Shown here: positions 45,755 to 53,710 of the stretch, piece by piece
Layout: each line of letters begins with the position of its first letter
Numbering within the stretch: position 1 is the stretch's first letter
Assembly: GCF_001552255.1 (NCBI RefSeq)
Contig: NZ_BCQV01000007.1
Span: 124,001-188,000 of the forward strand
Reading direction: 5' to 3'
Origin: Alicyclobacillus shizuokensis NBRC 103103
GTDB taxonomy: Bacteria > Bacillota > Bacilli > Alicyclobacillales > Alicyclobacillaceae
DNA: 64,000 nt
Made by a program: the position numbers and the translations under genes
Notes under the pieces: model-generated
What the model was told of the DNA's origin: nothing
Seen by the model: only the letters and a program-made list of their open reading frames with translations
Databases searched by the model: none

Positions 45755-46215
45755 CCGTGGCATACACCGGAAAGTATATCGGCAACCCAAACGCATCCTA
45801 TGAGACGGATGTTACCCCCAAAAATGCGGCCGGCAGACTGAGTCGGATATGGAAGAACACGAGTTTTCCGCTCTTTACTGGCCTCGGAACAGCCGTTGGC
45901 ATGGCCAGCGGTGAGAGCCTTCCGGTTGCGCTTGGCAAGTCTGTGATGGAGAACGCCTTGTGGTCTTTGGTTCCTGGCGGATTTGCCACGATGCTGGGTG
46001 TAACGGCAGCGCAGATGCTCCCTGAGATTATGAACGCGACCACAATGGCTGAGTCAAGGCTCGGGCAACGGAGTGCCATGTTTGGTGCCGGTTACATCGA
46101 TACGGAAGCGGCCGCTTCGCTTCGGCAAACCACATTGAACCAGATGATGCAGGCTCGACAAAATGCGTCTCTGGCCGTGATGGGACATGCCCGAAATGCC
46201 GCGAAGGCCTATTAA
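45751..46215 (+). CDS. Hydrophobic Gly/Ala-rich protein
   Basis: 154 residues, ATGA overlap. Central Gly/Ala-rich hydrophobic segments (LFTGLGTAVGMASGESLPVAL, ALWSLVPGGFATMLGVTAAQML), then a Gln/Ala-rich helical tail. May be a virion-internal or membrane-inserting protein. Confidence 0.65.
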   Translation: MTVAYTGKYIGNPNASYETDVTPKNAAGRLSRIWKNTSFPLFTGLGTAVGMASGESLPVALGKSVMENALWSLVPGGFATMLGVTAAQMLPEIMNATTMAESRLGQRSAMFGAGYIDTEAAASLRQTTLNQMMQARQNASLAVMGHARNAAKAY

Positions 46216-46233
46216 GAAAGCGGGTGAAAAATA

Positions 46234-47028
46234 GTGAACGAGTCCTATTTGGATACGTATGACGACCTCTATGACGGCAACAATCAAAACGATGGAGGCT
46301 CCATAGTCAAAAACTTGGCTGTTGGGACGGGTATTGATTTCGGTGAAACGGTGGCCGAAGAAGGCATCCTCTTGGGTGGGGTCGGCTACGTGCTCCCAAA
46401 GGTGCTGAAGAACGGTCCAAACATTGCAACCCAAGCGGCCAAGTACATGTTTCGAGAAGGCCATATAGACCCGGATAAAAACAGACCGAGCCTCAAGGCG
46501 ATCGGGAAAAACTATGGTGCCATGGTTCTGGCCGGCGGCTTGATGATGGGACTGGGTCTTGAATTCCTAAAGTCCAACAGGCCGTACAATCCCATCAATA
46601 GCAATGAACCCGCCACTGGGTACAACATTGCGACCGGCGCGGCAGGTGGCGCCATTTTAGGAGCGTCAGCTGGGCTTCATCTGGCCGGTGCGATGCATCT
46701 AGCGCCGAAGTGGGTACGTGGTTTCGCAGACAGCGACCTTTCTAAGGGATTTGTCAGCGATGCAAGAAGACAAGCCATCATTGACGATGAAACCGGCACT
46801 GAGGCCATTCGAGCGATGAAGGAATATCGGGATCGCTTACCGGGATTCCGTAGCCAAGTAGGCAAGGCAGTAACGGGAGTCGCGGATAAGGCCTTGGGCA
46901 AATTATACAATCTCAGCCCGCCTGGAAGCGGCAAGTTCTCAAAGCGAAACGTCGTCACAATGGCCGGAAGTATCCTGCTTGGGGCAGCGGTCGGAGCTGG
47001 ATATAAAGCCGCTGCCAATTCAGATTAG
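46234..47028 (+). CDS. Gly-rich multi-segment membrane-type protein
   Basis: 264 residues from GTG. Acidic start (NESYLDTYDDLYDGNNQNDGG), then four Gly-rich hydrophobic segments (EGILLGGVGYVLPKVL, GAMVLAGGLMMGLGLEFL, GAAGGAILGASAGLHLAGAM, VVTMAGSILLGAAVGAGY). Glycine-zipper-like spacing suggests membrane insertion or oligomeric pores. DNA ejection protein is one possibility. Confidence 0.65.
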   Translation: MNESYLDTYDDLYDGNNQNDGGSIVKNLAVGTGIDFGETVAEEGILLGGVGYVLPKVLKNGPNIATQAAKYMFREGHIDPDKNRPSLKAIGKNYGAMVLAGGLMMGLGLEFLKSNRPYNPINSNEPATGYNIATGAAGGAILGASAGLHLAGAMHLAPKWVRGFADSDLSKGFVSDARRQAIIDDETGTEAIRAMKEYRDRLPGFRSQVGKAVTGVADKALGKLYNLSPPGSGKFSKRNVVTMAGSILLGAAVGAGYKAAANSD

Positions 47029-47045
47029 AAGGTGGGGTGCGGAAT

Positions 47046-47411
47046 GTGCTGTATAGTAACGAGCCCTATGAGCGAGTGGATCAGTCGGTAGCATGGGGCG
47101 CATTGCCGGGAGCCATTGGTGGCACTGCTGTCCTCGGGCACATGGCTGGAATCAGTGCGCTATCGCGCGCTGTAACTCGAGCAAGGTTGGCTCGGCTCGA
47201 TCGAATTGCCGAGAGTGGGCCACTGACACTGGAACAACAGCAGACGCGAAGTCGACTTCTAGAAAAGATGGACTCGCGTCCGCTGTATAAGACCATGTTT
47301 GGCTCATGGAAGAGGTCTGGAATTTCTATGCTGCTGGGATCAGGTCTTGGTACCGTCGCAGGTATTGGCCTGCAGGCAATTAGAAATCAAGATTATGATT
47401 ACAATTCATAA
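47046..47411 (+). CDS. Gly-rich protein with SNEPYxRV start
   Basis: 121 residues from GTG 47046 (AAGGTGGGG upstream). Starts with YSNEPYERV, shared with the gene at 49894-50124 (KSNEPYDRV). Two Gly-rich hydrophobic segments flank a basic helix (ALPGAIGGTAVLGHMAGIS, LLGSGLGTVAGIGL). Likely the same functional group as its neighbours. Confidence 0.6.
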   Translation: MLYSNEPYERVDQSVAWGALPGAIGGTAVLGHMAGISALSRAVTRARLARLDRIAESGPLTLEQQQTRSRLLEKMDSRPLYKTMFGSWKRSGISMLLGSGLGTVAGIGLQAIRNQDYDYNS

Positions 47412-47446
47412 TGGCGCATCACAAGTAGGGATGGTTCATTCATCCC
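47412..47446. terminator. Bidirectional terminator-like hairpin
   Basis: AGGGATG...CATCCCT nested in GCATCA...TGATGTGC, between the convergent ends of two genes. No long T-run on either side. Confidence 0.5.
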
Positions 47447-47850
47447 TCTGATGTGCTGTTGCGATACTTCTGGTGGAGACGTTTGCAGTTTTCCATGTAC
47501 TGGTTGACAGTCTCCTTTAGGAGTTCATCCAGTTGGCTTCGCTCATCGGGCGTGCATGAAGGTGAACTCATGTTATGGGAAATGTCTACTATCTTGTCCC
47601 ATAGTTGAAGGCATTGTTCAAAGAGTTCAGGATCGCACGTCCGCATGTCCTTTTCAGGGTGTTGATCAAACTCATGTGGAATGTGTCTCTGGATATATAA
47701 TTCCTTGCGGATGTCACGCTGAATGCCACGCAGAATAGACGTTGCGTATCCCACTGGGTCGTTGATGAGTTTTTGATACTCCTCGGGGTTCTTTTCCTTC
47801 CAGCGATTCCAAGCCAACCTCGCAGCTTGGCTTGCCAGAAAACCTAGCAT
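47440..47850 (-). CDS. Leftward gene inserted in the virion block
   Basis: 136 residues, AAAGGAGG site. Basic, helical (AARLAWNRWKEKNPEEYQKL, RGIQRDIRKELYIQRH), with three Cys. It is the only leftward gene between 35.8 and 64 kb, with its own end hairpin, so it was probably acquired as a separate unit (moron). No recognised family. Confidence 0.75.
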   Translation of the reverse strand: MLGFLASQAARLAWNRWKEKNPEEYQKLINDPVGYATSILRGIQRDIRKELYIQRHIPHEFDQHPEKDMRTCDPELFEQCLQLWDKIVDISHNMSSPSCTPDERSQLDELLKETVNQYMENCKRLHQKYRNSTSEG

Positions 47851-47952
47851 ATATCTTCCTCCTTTGGCTCTAATAGAATAATTACGCCGTATTGCTCAAA
47901 TTTCCTGCTCATTTTTCGCTTGTAGTTCAATCTCTGGGAAGGAGAAGGAGAG

Positions 47953-49716
47953 ATGTCAGCAGTTATGGACAACAGGTCGCTCGCTGATTTGGAGATTGAA
48001 GTTCGTTCTGACCCAGTCAAATGGGCCTATTGGAAACTGAAAGATCCCAAGGGGAATCCGTGGAGGGCCCGATGGTATCAGAAGAAAATTATTGATGGCA
48101 TCATGAAAGGCGACCGGCGGATCGCAGTCCGCATGGGCAGGCGTGTAGGGAAGACGGAGACCCTGGTTGTTTTCTGTTTGTGGTACGCTTTTCATCACAG
48201 GAATGCACGTCTTCTCATAGCTGCGCCGTATGAAAACCAGGTTCGCCTGATTTTCATGCGTCTGAACGAGATGATCGACGACTGTGATGAGCTTCGGGAA
48301 TCCATCCGGACTCGAACCAAGAACCCGTTCATTATTCAATTCAACAACGGAAGCAGCATCATGGGCTTTACAGTAGGGGCAACTTCCGGTCAATCGGGTG
48401 CGTCTGTCCGCGGTCAACGTGCAGATTGGATCTTCCTTGACGAGATTGACTACATGGACCGCGACGGCATTGATGCGGTTACGGCCGTTGCACTGGAAGA
48501 TCCGGCGCGCATCGGGATCTGGTGCAGCTCGACACCTACCGGTAAGCGAAGTTTCTTCTATGAGATTTGTACGAACCCGGATACTGGGTACAAGGCATAT
48601 CACTTTCCATCTATGGTGAACCCTGATTGGGATGAACGGATGGAGGCCCAAATGCGGGCCACGATGACGGAACAAAGCTACATCCACGAGGTATTGGCCG
48701 AGTTCGGAGAAGAGACGGTCGGAGTTTTCGCCAAATCGGCGGTAGAACGAGCAAAGTCGCAATTCCTGTATAGCTATCGGGAACTGAATGCATACGAGCG
48801 GGAACAGTACGAGAGACAGGGCTTCAAGATGGATGAAATTATCTACTATGGCCCGTATACTGTAAGCAAACCCGCTCCCCCTGCGATTCGCATTATCGGG
48901 GTGGACTGGGATAAATACGCCAATGATACGCAGATCATTGTGACGGAGTTTGATGAGTTCCTGAAGAAGTTTCGGGTTGCCTTTCGGGCGGAGATTCCAA
49001 GAGGGGAATTCACGCTCGACAATGCGGTCAAAAAAATTATCGAACTCAACGCAATTTATGATCCTCGTCTGATCTACATAGACCGAGGGTTTGGTGAGTA
49101 TCAGATTGAGACACTTCGCTTGTATGGCCGGGAGCATCCTGAGACAGGCCTCGATCGAAAGATCCGGCCAGTGCATTTTGGACAAAAGATTGAAGTTCGG
49201 GATCCTGCAACACGAGAAGTGGACATGAAGGATGTAAAGCCATTCATGGTAAACCAGACGGCGCTCTTGCTTGAACGTGACAAGATTGTGCTGTCTCCCT
49301 TTGACGATATGGTCTGGAAGCAGATGATGGACTATCAGGTCGTCAAGATCACGCAGAACGGCCGGCCGGTGTACACCTCCGAAAACGAACATGCGCTCGA
49401 TGCCTTTATGCTCACCATTCTCGGCTTTACGCTTGAGTTTCCGGACATCACACAGATTCTTGAAGAAGTGAAGGTCGCCCGGACCAACAAGTTCATTCAC
49501 GGCAAATCCATCGTGGAGAAAGTCACTGAGAAGGTCTTTGGTGGCACGCGCGATGTGTACAAGCCTAGGGATACACGAGAGTTTGAGCCCAAGGACGATC
49601 CGAACTGGCGCCTGCGGAAAGTGCCGCTTGGATATGCCAAGCCGCGCGGCGGGCAATGGGGAATGAGAGGGACTTCGAGATATTCACGATCGCCGTTTGC
49701 CAGAAGGTCAATCTAA
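47953..49716 (+). CDS. terL: Terminase large subunit
   Basis: 587 residues, AAGGAGAAGGAG site. ATPase: Walker A MGRRVGKTET (residues about 60-69), LLIAAPYENQ, Walker B WIFLDEIDYM, coupling motif SSTPTG. Nuclease (RNase H-like): GVDWDKYAND, YIDRGFGE, and EHALDAFML supply the Asp/Glu residues. It packages phage DNA into the prohead and cuts concatemers. The end is basic. Confidence 0.95.
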   Translation: MSAVMDNRSLADLEIEVRSDPVKWAYWKLKDPKGNPWRARWYQKKIIDGIMKGDRRIAVRMGRRVGKTETLVVFCLWYAFHHRNARLLIAAPYENQVRLIFMRLNEMIDDCDELRESIRTRTKNPFIIQFNNGSSIMGFTVGATSGQSGASVRGQRADWIFLDEIDYMDRDGIDAVTAVALEDPARIGIWCSSTPTGKRSFFYEICTNPDTGYKAYHFPSMVNPDWDERMEAQMRATMTEQSYIHEVLAEFGEETVGVFAKSAVERAKSQFLYSYRELNAYEREQYERQGFKMDEIIYYGPYTVSKPAPPAIRIIGVDWDKYANDTQIIVTEFDEFLKKFRVAFRAEIPRGEFTLDNAVKKIIELNAIYDPRLIYIDRGFGEYQIETLRLYGREHPETGLDRKIRPVHFGQKIEVRDPATREVDMKDVKPFMVNQTALLLERDKIVLSPFDDMVWKQMMDYQVVKITQNGRPVYTSENEHALDAFMLTILGFTLEFPDITQILEEVKVARTNKFIHGKSIVEKVTEKVFGGTRDVYKPRDTREFEPKDDPNWRLRKVPLGYAKPRGGQWGMRGTSRYSRSPFARRSI

Positions 49717-49749
49717 CAGTTGGAATGCCTGAGATAATGCGTTGTGACC

Positions 49750-49848
49750 CTCTCGGCAGAGAGGTGGAAGGCAAATCAAACCCCTGTGTCCTTCTTGGCG
49801 GCTCATCTTTCACCCTCTCTTTCCCGGCCCGCCGCGAAAGCGGCGGGT
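49750..49848 (+). other. Intergenic hairpins after terL
   Basis: CCTCTC, GGCA, GAGAGG near 49750-49766, and CCCGCCGC, GAAA, GCGGCGGG at about 49829-49848, an 8-bp stem with a GNRA tetraloop followed by TTACAT. It may act as a terminator or mRNA processing/stability element between terL and the next gene. Confidence 0.5.
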
Positions 49849-49893
49849 TACATACATATTGGGGATGCAGCCAGAAAGAAGGGATCTTCAGTG

Positions 49894-50124
49894 ATGAAAA
49901 GCAACGAGCCCTACGATCGAGTGTACTACAATCCTATGACATATGGCATGTACACAGGGCTGGCATCGGCCGGAGCTGGTGTGGGTTATGGTTTACTGAC
50001 GAGCATGATGGCACCCCGGTCTATCAAGATCAAGAATGCAGCGCGCTTTGGAGCCATCGGGCTTGCGACCGGATTGGCCGGTGGCGCCTTGGGCGCGATG
50101 ATAAAGAATCACATGGATAACTAG
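49894..50124 (+). CDS. Gly-rich membrane-type protein with SNEPYxRV start
   Basis: 76 residues starting MKSNEPYDRVYYNP; a GTG one codon earlier is possible. Two Gly/Ala-rich hydrophobic segments (YGMYTGLASAGAGVGYGLL, AIGLATGLAGGALGAMI). Shares its start and layout with the gene at 47046-47411. Confidence 0.65.
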   Translation: MKSNEPYDRVYYNPMTYGMYTGLASAGAGVGYGLLTSMMAPRSIKIKNAARFGAIGLATGLAGGALGAMIKNHMDN

Positions 50125-50140
50125 ACGGGAGAGAGACGCC

Positions 50141-51400
50141 ATGACGGACGATCTCTATGGGGGCAAGGGGATAGATACGCCCTACGAGCGGCAAATTTTT
50201 GATTACCATCCGAAACTCGAATATCCCATCGAACATTCCATTCATCTGATTCCTCCGGTCGTCGTCCAGAAGATTGAACGCGCACAGAACTTCACCATCA
50301 CACAGAGTCTGATGGATTATGACAGTTTGTCGCAGGATATCTCCGACCTGATGGCCATTATTGAAGACCGGCAGTCCTCGGATTTCCAGTCCTTTGAGGA
50401 TTTGTTGGCCGCCGATGACTATCAGCAGGTCATGGCAGTCGAAGATGAAAAGTCGGGGTATGACGGTACGGGTGACTATGAGATCTATGACCTCCTGTAC
50501 CGAATGAAGCGCTCTGTAGATCGGAGACGGGACTTTTTGGACCAGTATTACCGAAGCCAGATTACCGATGCGACGGATGTCTCGGACGCCGCCGACGATG
50601 AGGCCAATGCGATTCAATCTTGGTCGCAATCCGTGATCGATGGGACAAACCTCGAGAACAGCCTCATGGACCTATACAAGTCCAGCTATGAGGTGGATGA
50701 TCCGACCACGACCCAGCAGATCCAGCAGCTGCAGGATCAGATTGCTCAGAACCAACTGGATACGAACAACATGGAGACATTCCACACCACGATCGCGGAT
50801 GTGGCCTACGTCCACAAAAACCGGTACACCCAGTTTCAAGACATCGTGGATTCGCTTCGCGATCTTGTCACCAATCCGGCTTCGGTCATGGAAAGCAACG
50901 GGATGAAATCCTTTCTTCAAACCATCTCCAGTCTCACGGACGTGTCCGCGATTAAATCACATCTGATCCTGGCCTTTCAGTCCTTGAAACAGCAGCACAA
51001 CAACCTCAAAGGTCAGGCCTTGATGGTCGACGATAACAAAGAGGATGCGATCTCCAAGCAGCTCTGGATGTACCAACAGGTGCATACCAAAACCACCAAT
51101 CCCCTGATTTATTTTCTGTACAACCAGGACGAGGGACAGAGCGCAACCTTCGATCGGTTTGCAACGATCATCACGGATTCGATGCAGAACGTGCAGGATC
51201 AGTACAATCAGTCGATCATCGACCTCGTGAAGCTGTACCAACAAGAGGCGGTGTTCTACGGTCGGCAAGTGGACCTCCTGCAAAAGAAGGAGGAAATCCG
51301 TCAATTCTTGAGGATCCTAGAGGATTTGGGAGATGTCACGGAAGTGACGGATGACTGGATTGATGATTATCTCAAGGCACATGGATACAGCAACTCTTGA
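50141..51400 (+). CDS. Large helical protein, probably structural
   Basis: 419 residues, GGGAGAGAG site. Strongly acidic, Gln-rich, mostly alpha-helical with coiled-coil stretches (QQIQQLQDQIAQNQLDTNN; VKLYQQEAVFYGRQVDLLQKKEEIR). Lies between the terminase and portal genes, so a packaging or head role is likely. Family not recognised. A new promoter follows it. Confidence 0.7.
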   Translation: MTDDLYGGKGIDTPYERQIFDYHPKLEYPIEHSIHLIPPVVVQKIERAQNFTITQSLMDYDSLSQDISDLMAIIEDRQSSDFQSFEDLLAADDYQQVMAVEDEKSGYDGTGDYEIYDLLYRMKRSVDRRRDFLDQYYRSQITDATDVSDAADDEANAIQSWSQSVIDGTNLENSLMDLYKSSYEVDDPTTTQQIQQLQDQIAQNQLDTNNMETFHTTIADVAYVHKNRYTQFQDIVDSLRDLVTNPASVMESNGMKSFLQTISSLTDVSAIKSHLILAFQSLKQQHNNLKGQALMVDDNKEDAISKQLWMYQQVHTKTTNPLIYFLYNQDEGQSATFDRFATIITDSMQNVQDQYNQSIIDLVKLYQQEAVFYGRQVDLLQKKEEIRQFLRILEDLGDVTEVTDDWIDDYLKAHGYSNS

Positions 51401-51405
51401 ACTTC

Positions 51406-51433
51406 GTAATGCATTACGCCTATGGGATATAAT
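51406..51433 (+). promoter_or_regulatory. Promoter of the portal-capsid operon with palindromic operator
   Basis: TATAAT at 51428-51433. The perfect palindrome GTAATGCATTAC (51406-51417), a double GCATTAC half-site, sits over the -35 position. This should put late structural genes under the same regulator as the early operons. Confidence 0.65.
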
Positions 51434-51484
51434 TGCCTAAGATAGACATTGTTCACACTTGGCAGGTAAAGGAGGGCTCATTGT

Positions 51485-53686
51485 GTGGCTCGGTTTCTGA
51501 ATAACGTCATCAAGCGATTTGCCACAGCCAATGAAGCGCCTTCTCCTCCCAGTCGCAGTAGCGGCTCCGCCGGTGTGGGTTTTGGTCCATCCTTCAAGCG
51601 AGATCCGAAGGCAACGCAAGTGAAACGGGTCGGCTATCAGCTTCCGTCTGCGAATGCCACGGGTGGAGGTGGCGGGCGCGCGAATTTTGAGTCGCCTGAC
51701 ATTGACTTCGCCCAAATCGATGCGGCGATTGAGCGTGACAGCTATGTGATGCAGACGGTCCTCAAATACTCGGAGTTGGTCTTTAAGAGTGGCTGGCAGT
51801 TCAAGAGCAAGAACCAGCAGGCCCTCGATTATGTGAAGCTCCGTCTCGACATGATTGCCGTCGGGACCGATACGCCGACGGAGATGTTGTTCCAAGGGAT
51901 TGCGGATGACATTGTCCGGTATGCCAATGCCTTTATCGTAAAGGCGCGCGGAAAGGGAAACCAAGGTCTGCCGCCTGGTCTGTCTGCGATTCCGATGCCC
52001 CCGGCCAAGGGCCCTGTGATTGGTTACTTTCGGCTTCCGCCCAGCACGATGCAGGTCGGACGGGATCTGAACGGGAACATCACGGGGTATCAGCAGACTG
52101 TACAGGGCCAGGACCCGATTACCTTTCGACCTGAAGATGTGATTCACATCAAGGTGAATGTCCCGGCCGGCAAGGCGTTTGGTGAACCGTGGTTGGCACC
52201 GGTCATCGAAGATGTGCGTCTGCTACGGAAAGTGGAAGAGAATGCAGCGCTGCTGCTCTATCGACACATCTTTCCCCTTCTCGCGTACACCGTGGGCCTA
52301 GACAAGCCAGGATACGAAGCCACGGACGAGGAACTTAACGAGATTCGGTCCACGATTGAGAACATGCCAACCGATGGGGCTATCGTGCTTCCGGAACGGC
52401 ACAAGATCGATGCGGTCAATCTGACTGCGATCGATGGAAAGCCATATCTGGACTACTTCGAGGCTCGCGTGTTCTCAGGACTTGGCATGAGCCAGGTAGA
52501 CATGGGTCGAGGCGATACAGCAAACCGGAACACCGCTGACGCGATGACGGGGATCAAGGCGGACCGGATCAATGGCTGGCAGCGCCAGATTGCCCTTCAA
52601 ATCAACAAGTACATCATTGAGGAACTCTTGGTTGAGGGCGGCTTTGATCCTCTGGCGGATCCGAATAACAAAGTCGAATTCGTGTTCAACGAGATTGAAG
52701 CCGAGATGCGGATCAAGCTCGATACGCACGAGATTTACAAGTACGAGCACAACGTCCAGACCTTTGAGGAAACACGGATCAACCTCAAGCTCGAACCGCA
52801 AGTGGATGAATCTCGATTGTATTTGAACATGGTCAAGATCCCGGAGATTGAGGCGGCCGCTCAAGCGAAGGCTACTGTGGCATCCACGCCAGGAACGCCG
52901 GAAACCAATAACAAGCAGCAGCCGACGAACCAACATGGTACTCGATCCGGACCCAAGCGATCGACTGAGTCCTTGCGAGAATCTGCACCCGACTTCATCT
53001 CAACCTCCACTCTGGATCGTCTCCAGAAGCGTCTTGCATCGACGTATGAACAGATGGAAGCCGATGTGGTGGATGAGGTTCGCAAGCACATGTCGGGTCG
53101 ATCCTTCCCGATCAAGGATCCAAAAACGCTGTTGTCTGCGGTGCATTTCGCCAAAGACACGATGTGGCACGACATCGAATATGCGGCCCGGCAGTGTCTG
53201 ATGGATGGCGTTGTGGCCGCCAAAGACGATCTGAATCGCGGGTCGCTCGCCAATGTGAACTACTCCAGTTCGCTTCGTTTGATTGGGGAGGACGCCAATC
53301 GATCCTTGGGCCGGCTGGAGCAGGCGATTCAAAAGACACTGTCTGCCAAGCTGGCGGATGCCAAGGACTTGAGTGAAGCGATTCTCAAGACACGCGCCGT
53401 GTTCCAATCGCTCCGCTATCGTGTCGAATTCCTCGCGCTCTACACGCTGGCGAAGGCATTCAACTACGGATATGCGCTGAGCTTCCTTCAGTACGAAGAA
53501 GACCAGCTTGTCGTAGAAAAAGGATCCGATGGGTGTGTGACCTGTCAGGAGAAATCCGGCACCTCGATTCATGTGGGCAATCATTCATCTCTCGATGAAG
53601 TTGCTATATATCATCACATTCCGCCTTGGCATCCACATTGCAATTGCCGACTGACTCCGGCGAAAGAACCGGAAGCCAAAGCGTGA
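51485..53686 (+). CDS. Portal protein fused to a MuF-like head-morphogenesis domain
   Basis: 733 residues from GTG, AAAGGAGGG upstream. Residues about 60-470 are portal-like (IGYFRLPPSTMQVGRD, DVIHIKVNVPAGKAFGEPWLAP, RVFSGLGMSQVDMGRGDT, DRINGWQRQIALQINKYIIEELL). A linker of Thr, Gln and Asn follows (about 485-515). The C-terminal 220 residues are helical and end in CVTCQEKSG...HIPPWHPHCNCRLTP, the Cys/His signature of MuF/SPP1-gp7-type head proteins. The portal forms the ring through which DNA enters; fusion with MuF is found in some phages. Confidence 0.85.
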   Translation: MARFLNNVIKRFATANEAPSPPSRSSGSAGVGFGPSFKRDPKATQVKRVGYQLPSANATGGGGGRANFESPDIDFAQIDAAIERDSYVMQTVLKYSELVFKSGWQFKSKNQQALDYVKLRLDMIAVGTDTPTEMLFQGIADDIVRYANAFIVKARGKGNQGLPPGLSAIPMPPAKGPVIGYFRLPPSTMQVGRDLNGNITGYQQTVQGQDPITFRPEDVIHIKVNVPAGKAFGEPWLAPVIEDVRLLRKVEENAALLLYRHIFPLLAYTVGLDKPGYEATDEELNEIRSTIENMPTDGAIVLPERHKIDAVNLTAIDGKPYLDYFEARVFSGLGMSQVDMGRGDTANRNTADAMTGIKADRINGWQRQIALQINKYIIEELLVEGGFDPLADPNNKVEFVFNEIEAEMRIKLDTHEIYKYEHNVQTFEETRINLKLEPQVDESRLYLNMVKIPEIEAAAQAKATVASTPGTPETNNKQQPTNQHGTRSGPKRSTESLRESAPDFISTSTLDRLQKRLASTYEQMEADVVDEVRKHMSGRSFPIKDPKTLLSAVHFAKDTMWHDIEYAARQCLMDGVVAAKDDLNRGSLANVNYSSSLRLIGEDANRSLGRLEQAIQKTLSAKLADAKDLSEAILKTRAVFQSLRYRVEFLALYTLAKAFNYGYALSFLQYEEDQLVVEKGSDGCVTCQEKSGTSIHVGNHSSLDEVAIYHHIPPWHPHCNCRLTPAKEPEAKA

Positions 53687-53710
53687 AGGCCGCAGAAGGG
53701 GGTGAGCAGA

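Noticed and set aside
47956-49656. A 566-codon minus-strand frame opposite terL
   Set aside because: Shadow of a clear terminase gene; no start signal and no protein motif.
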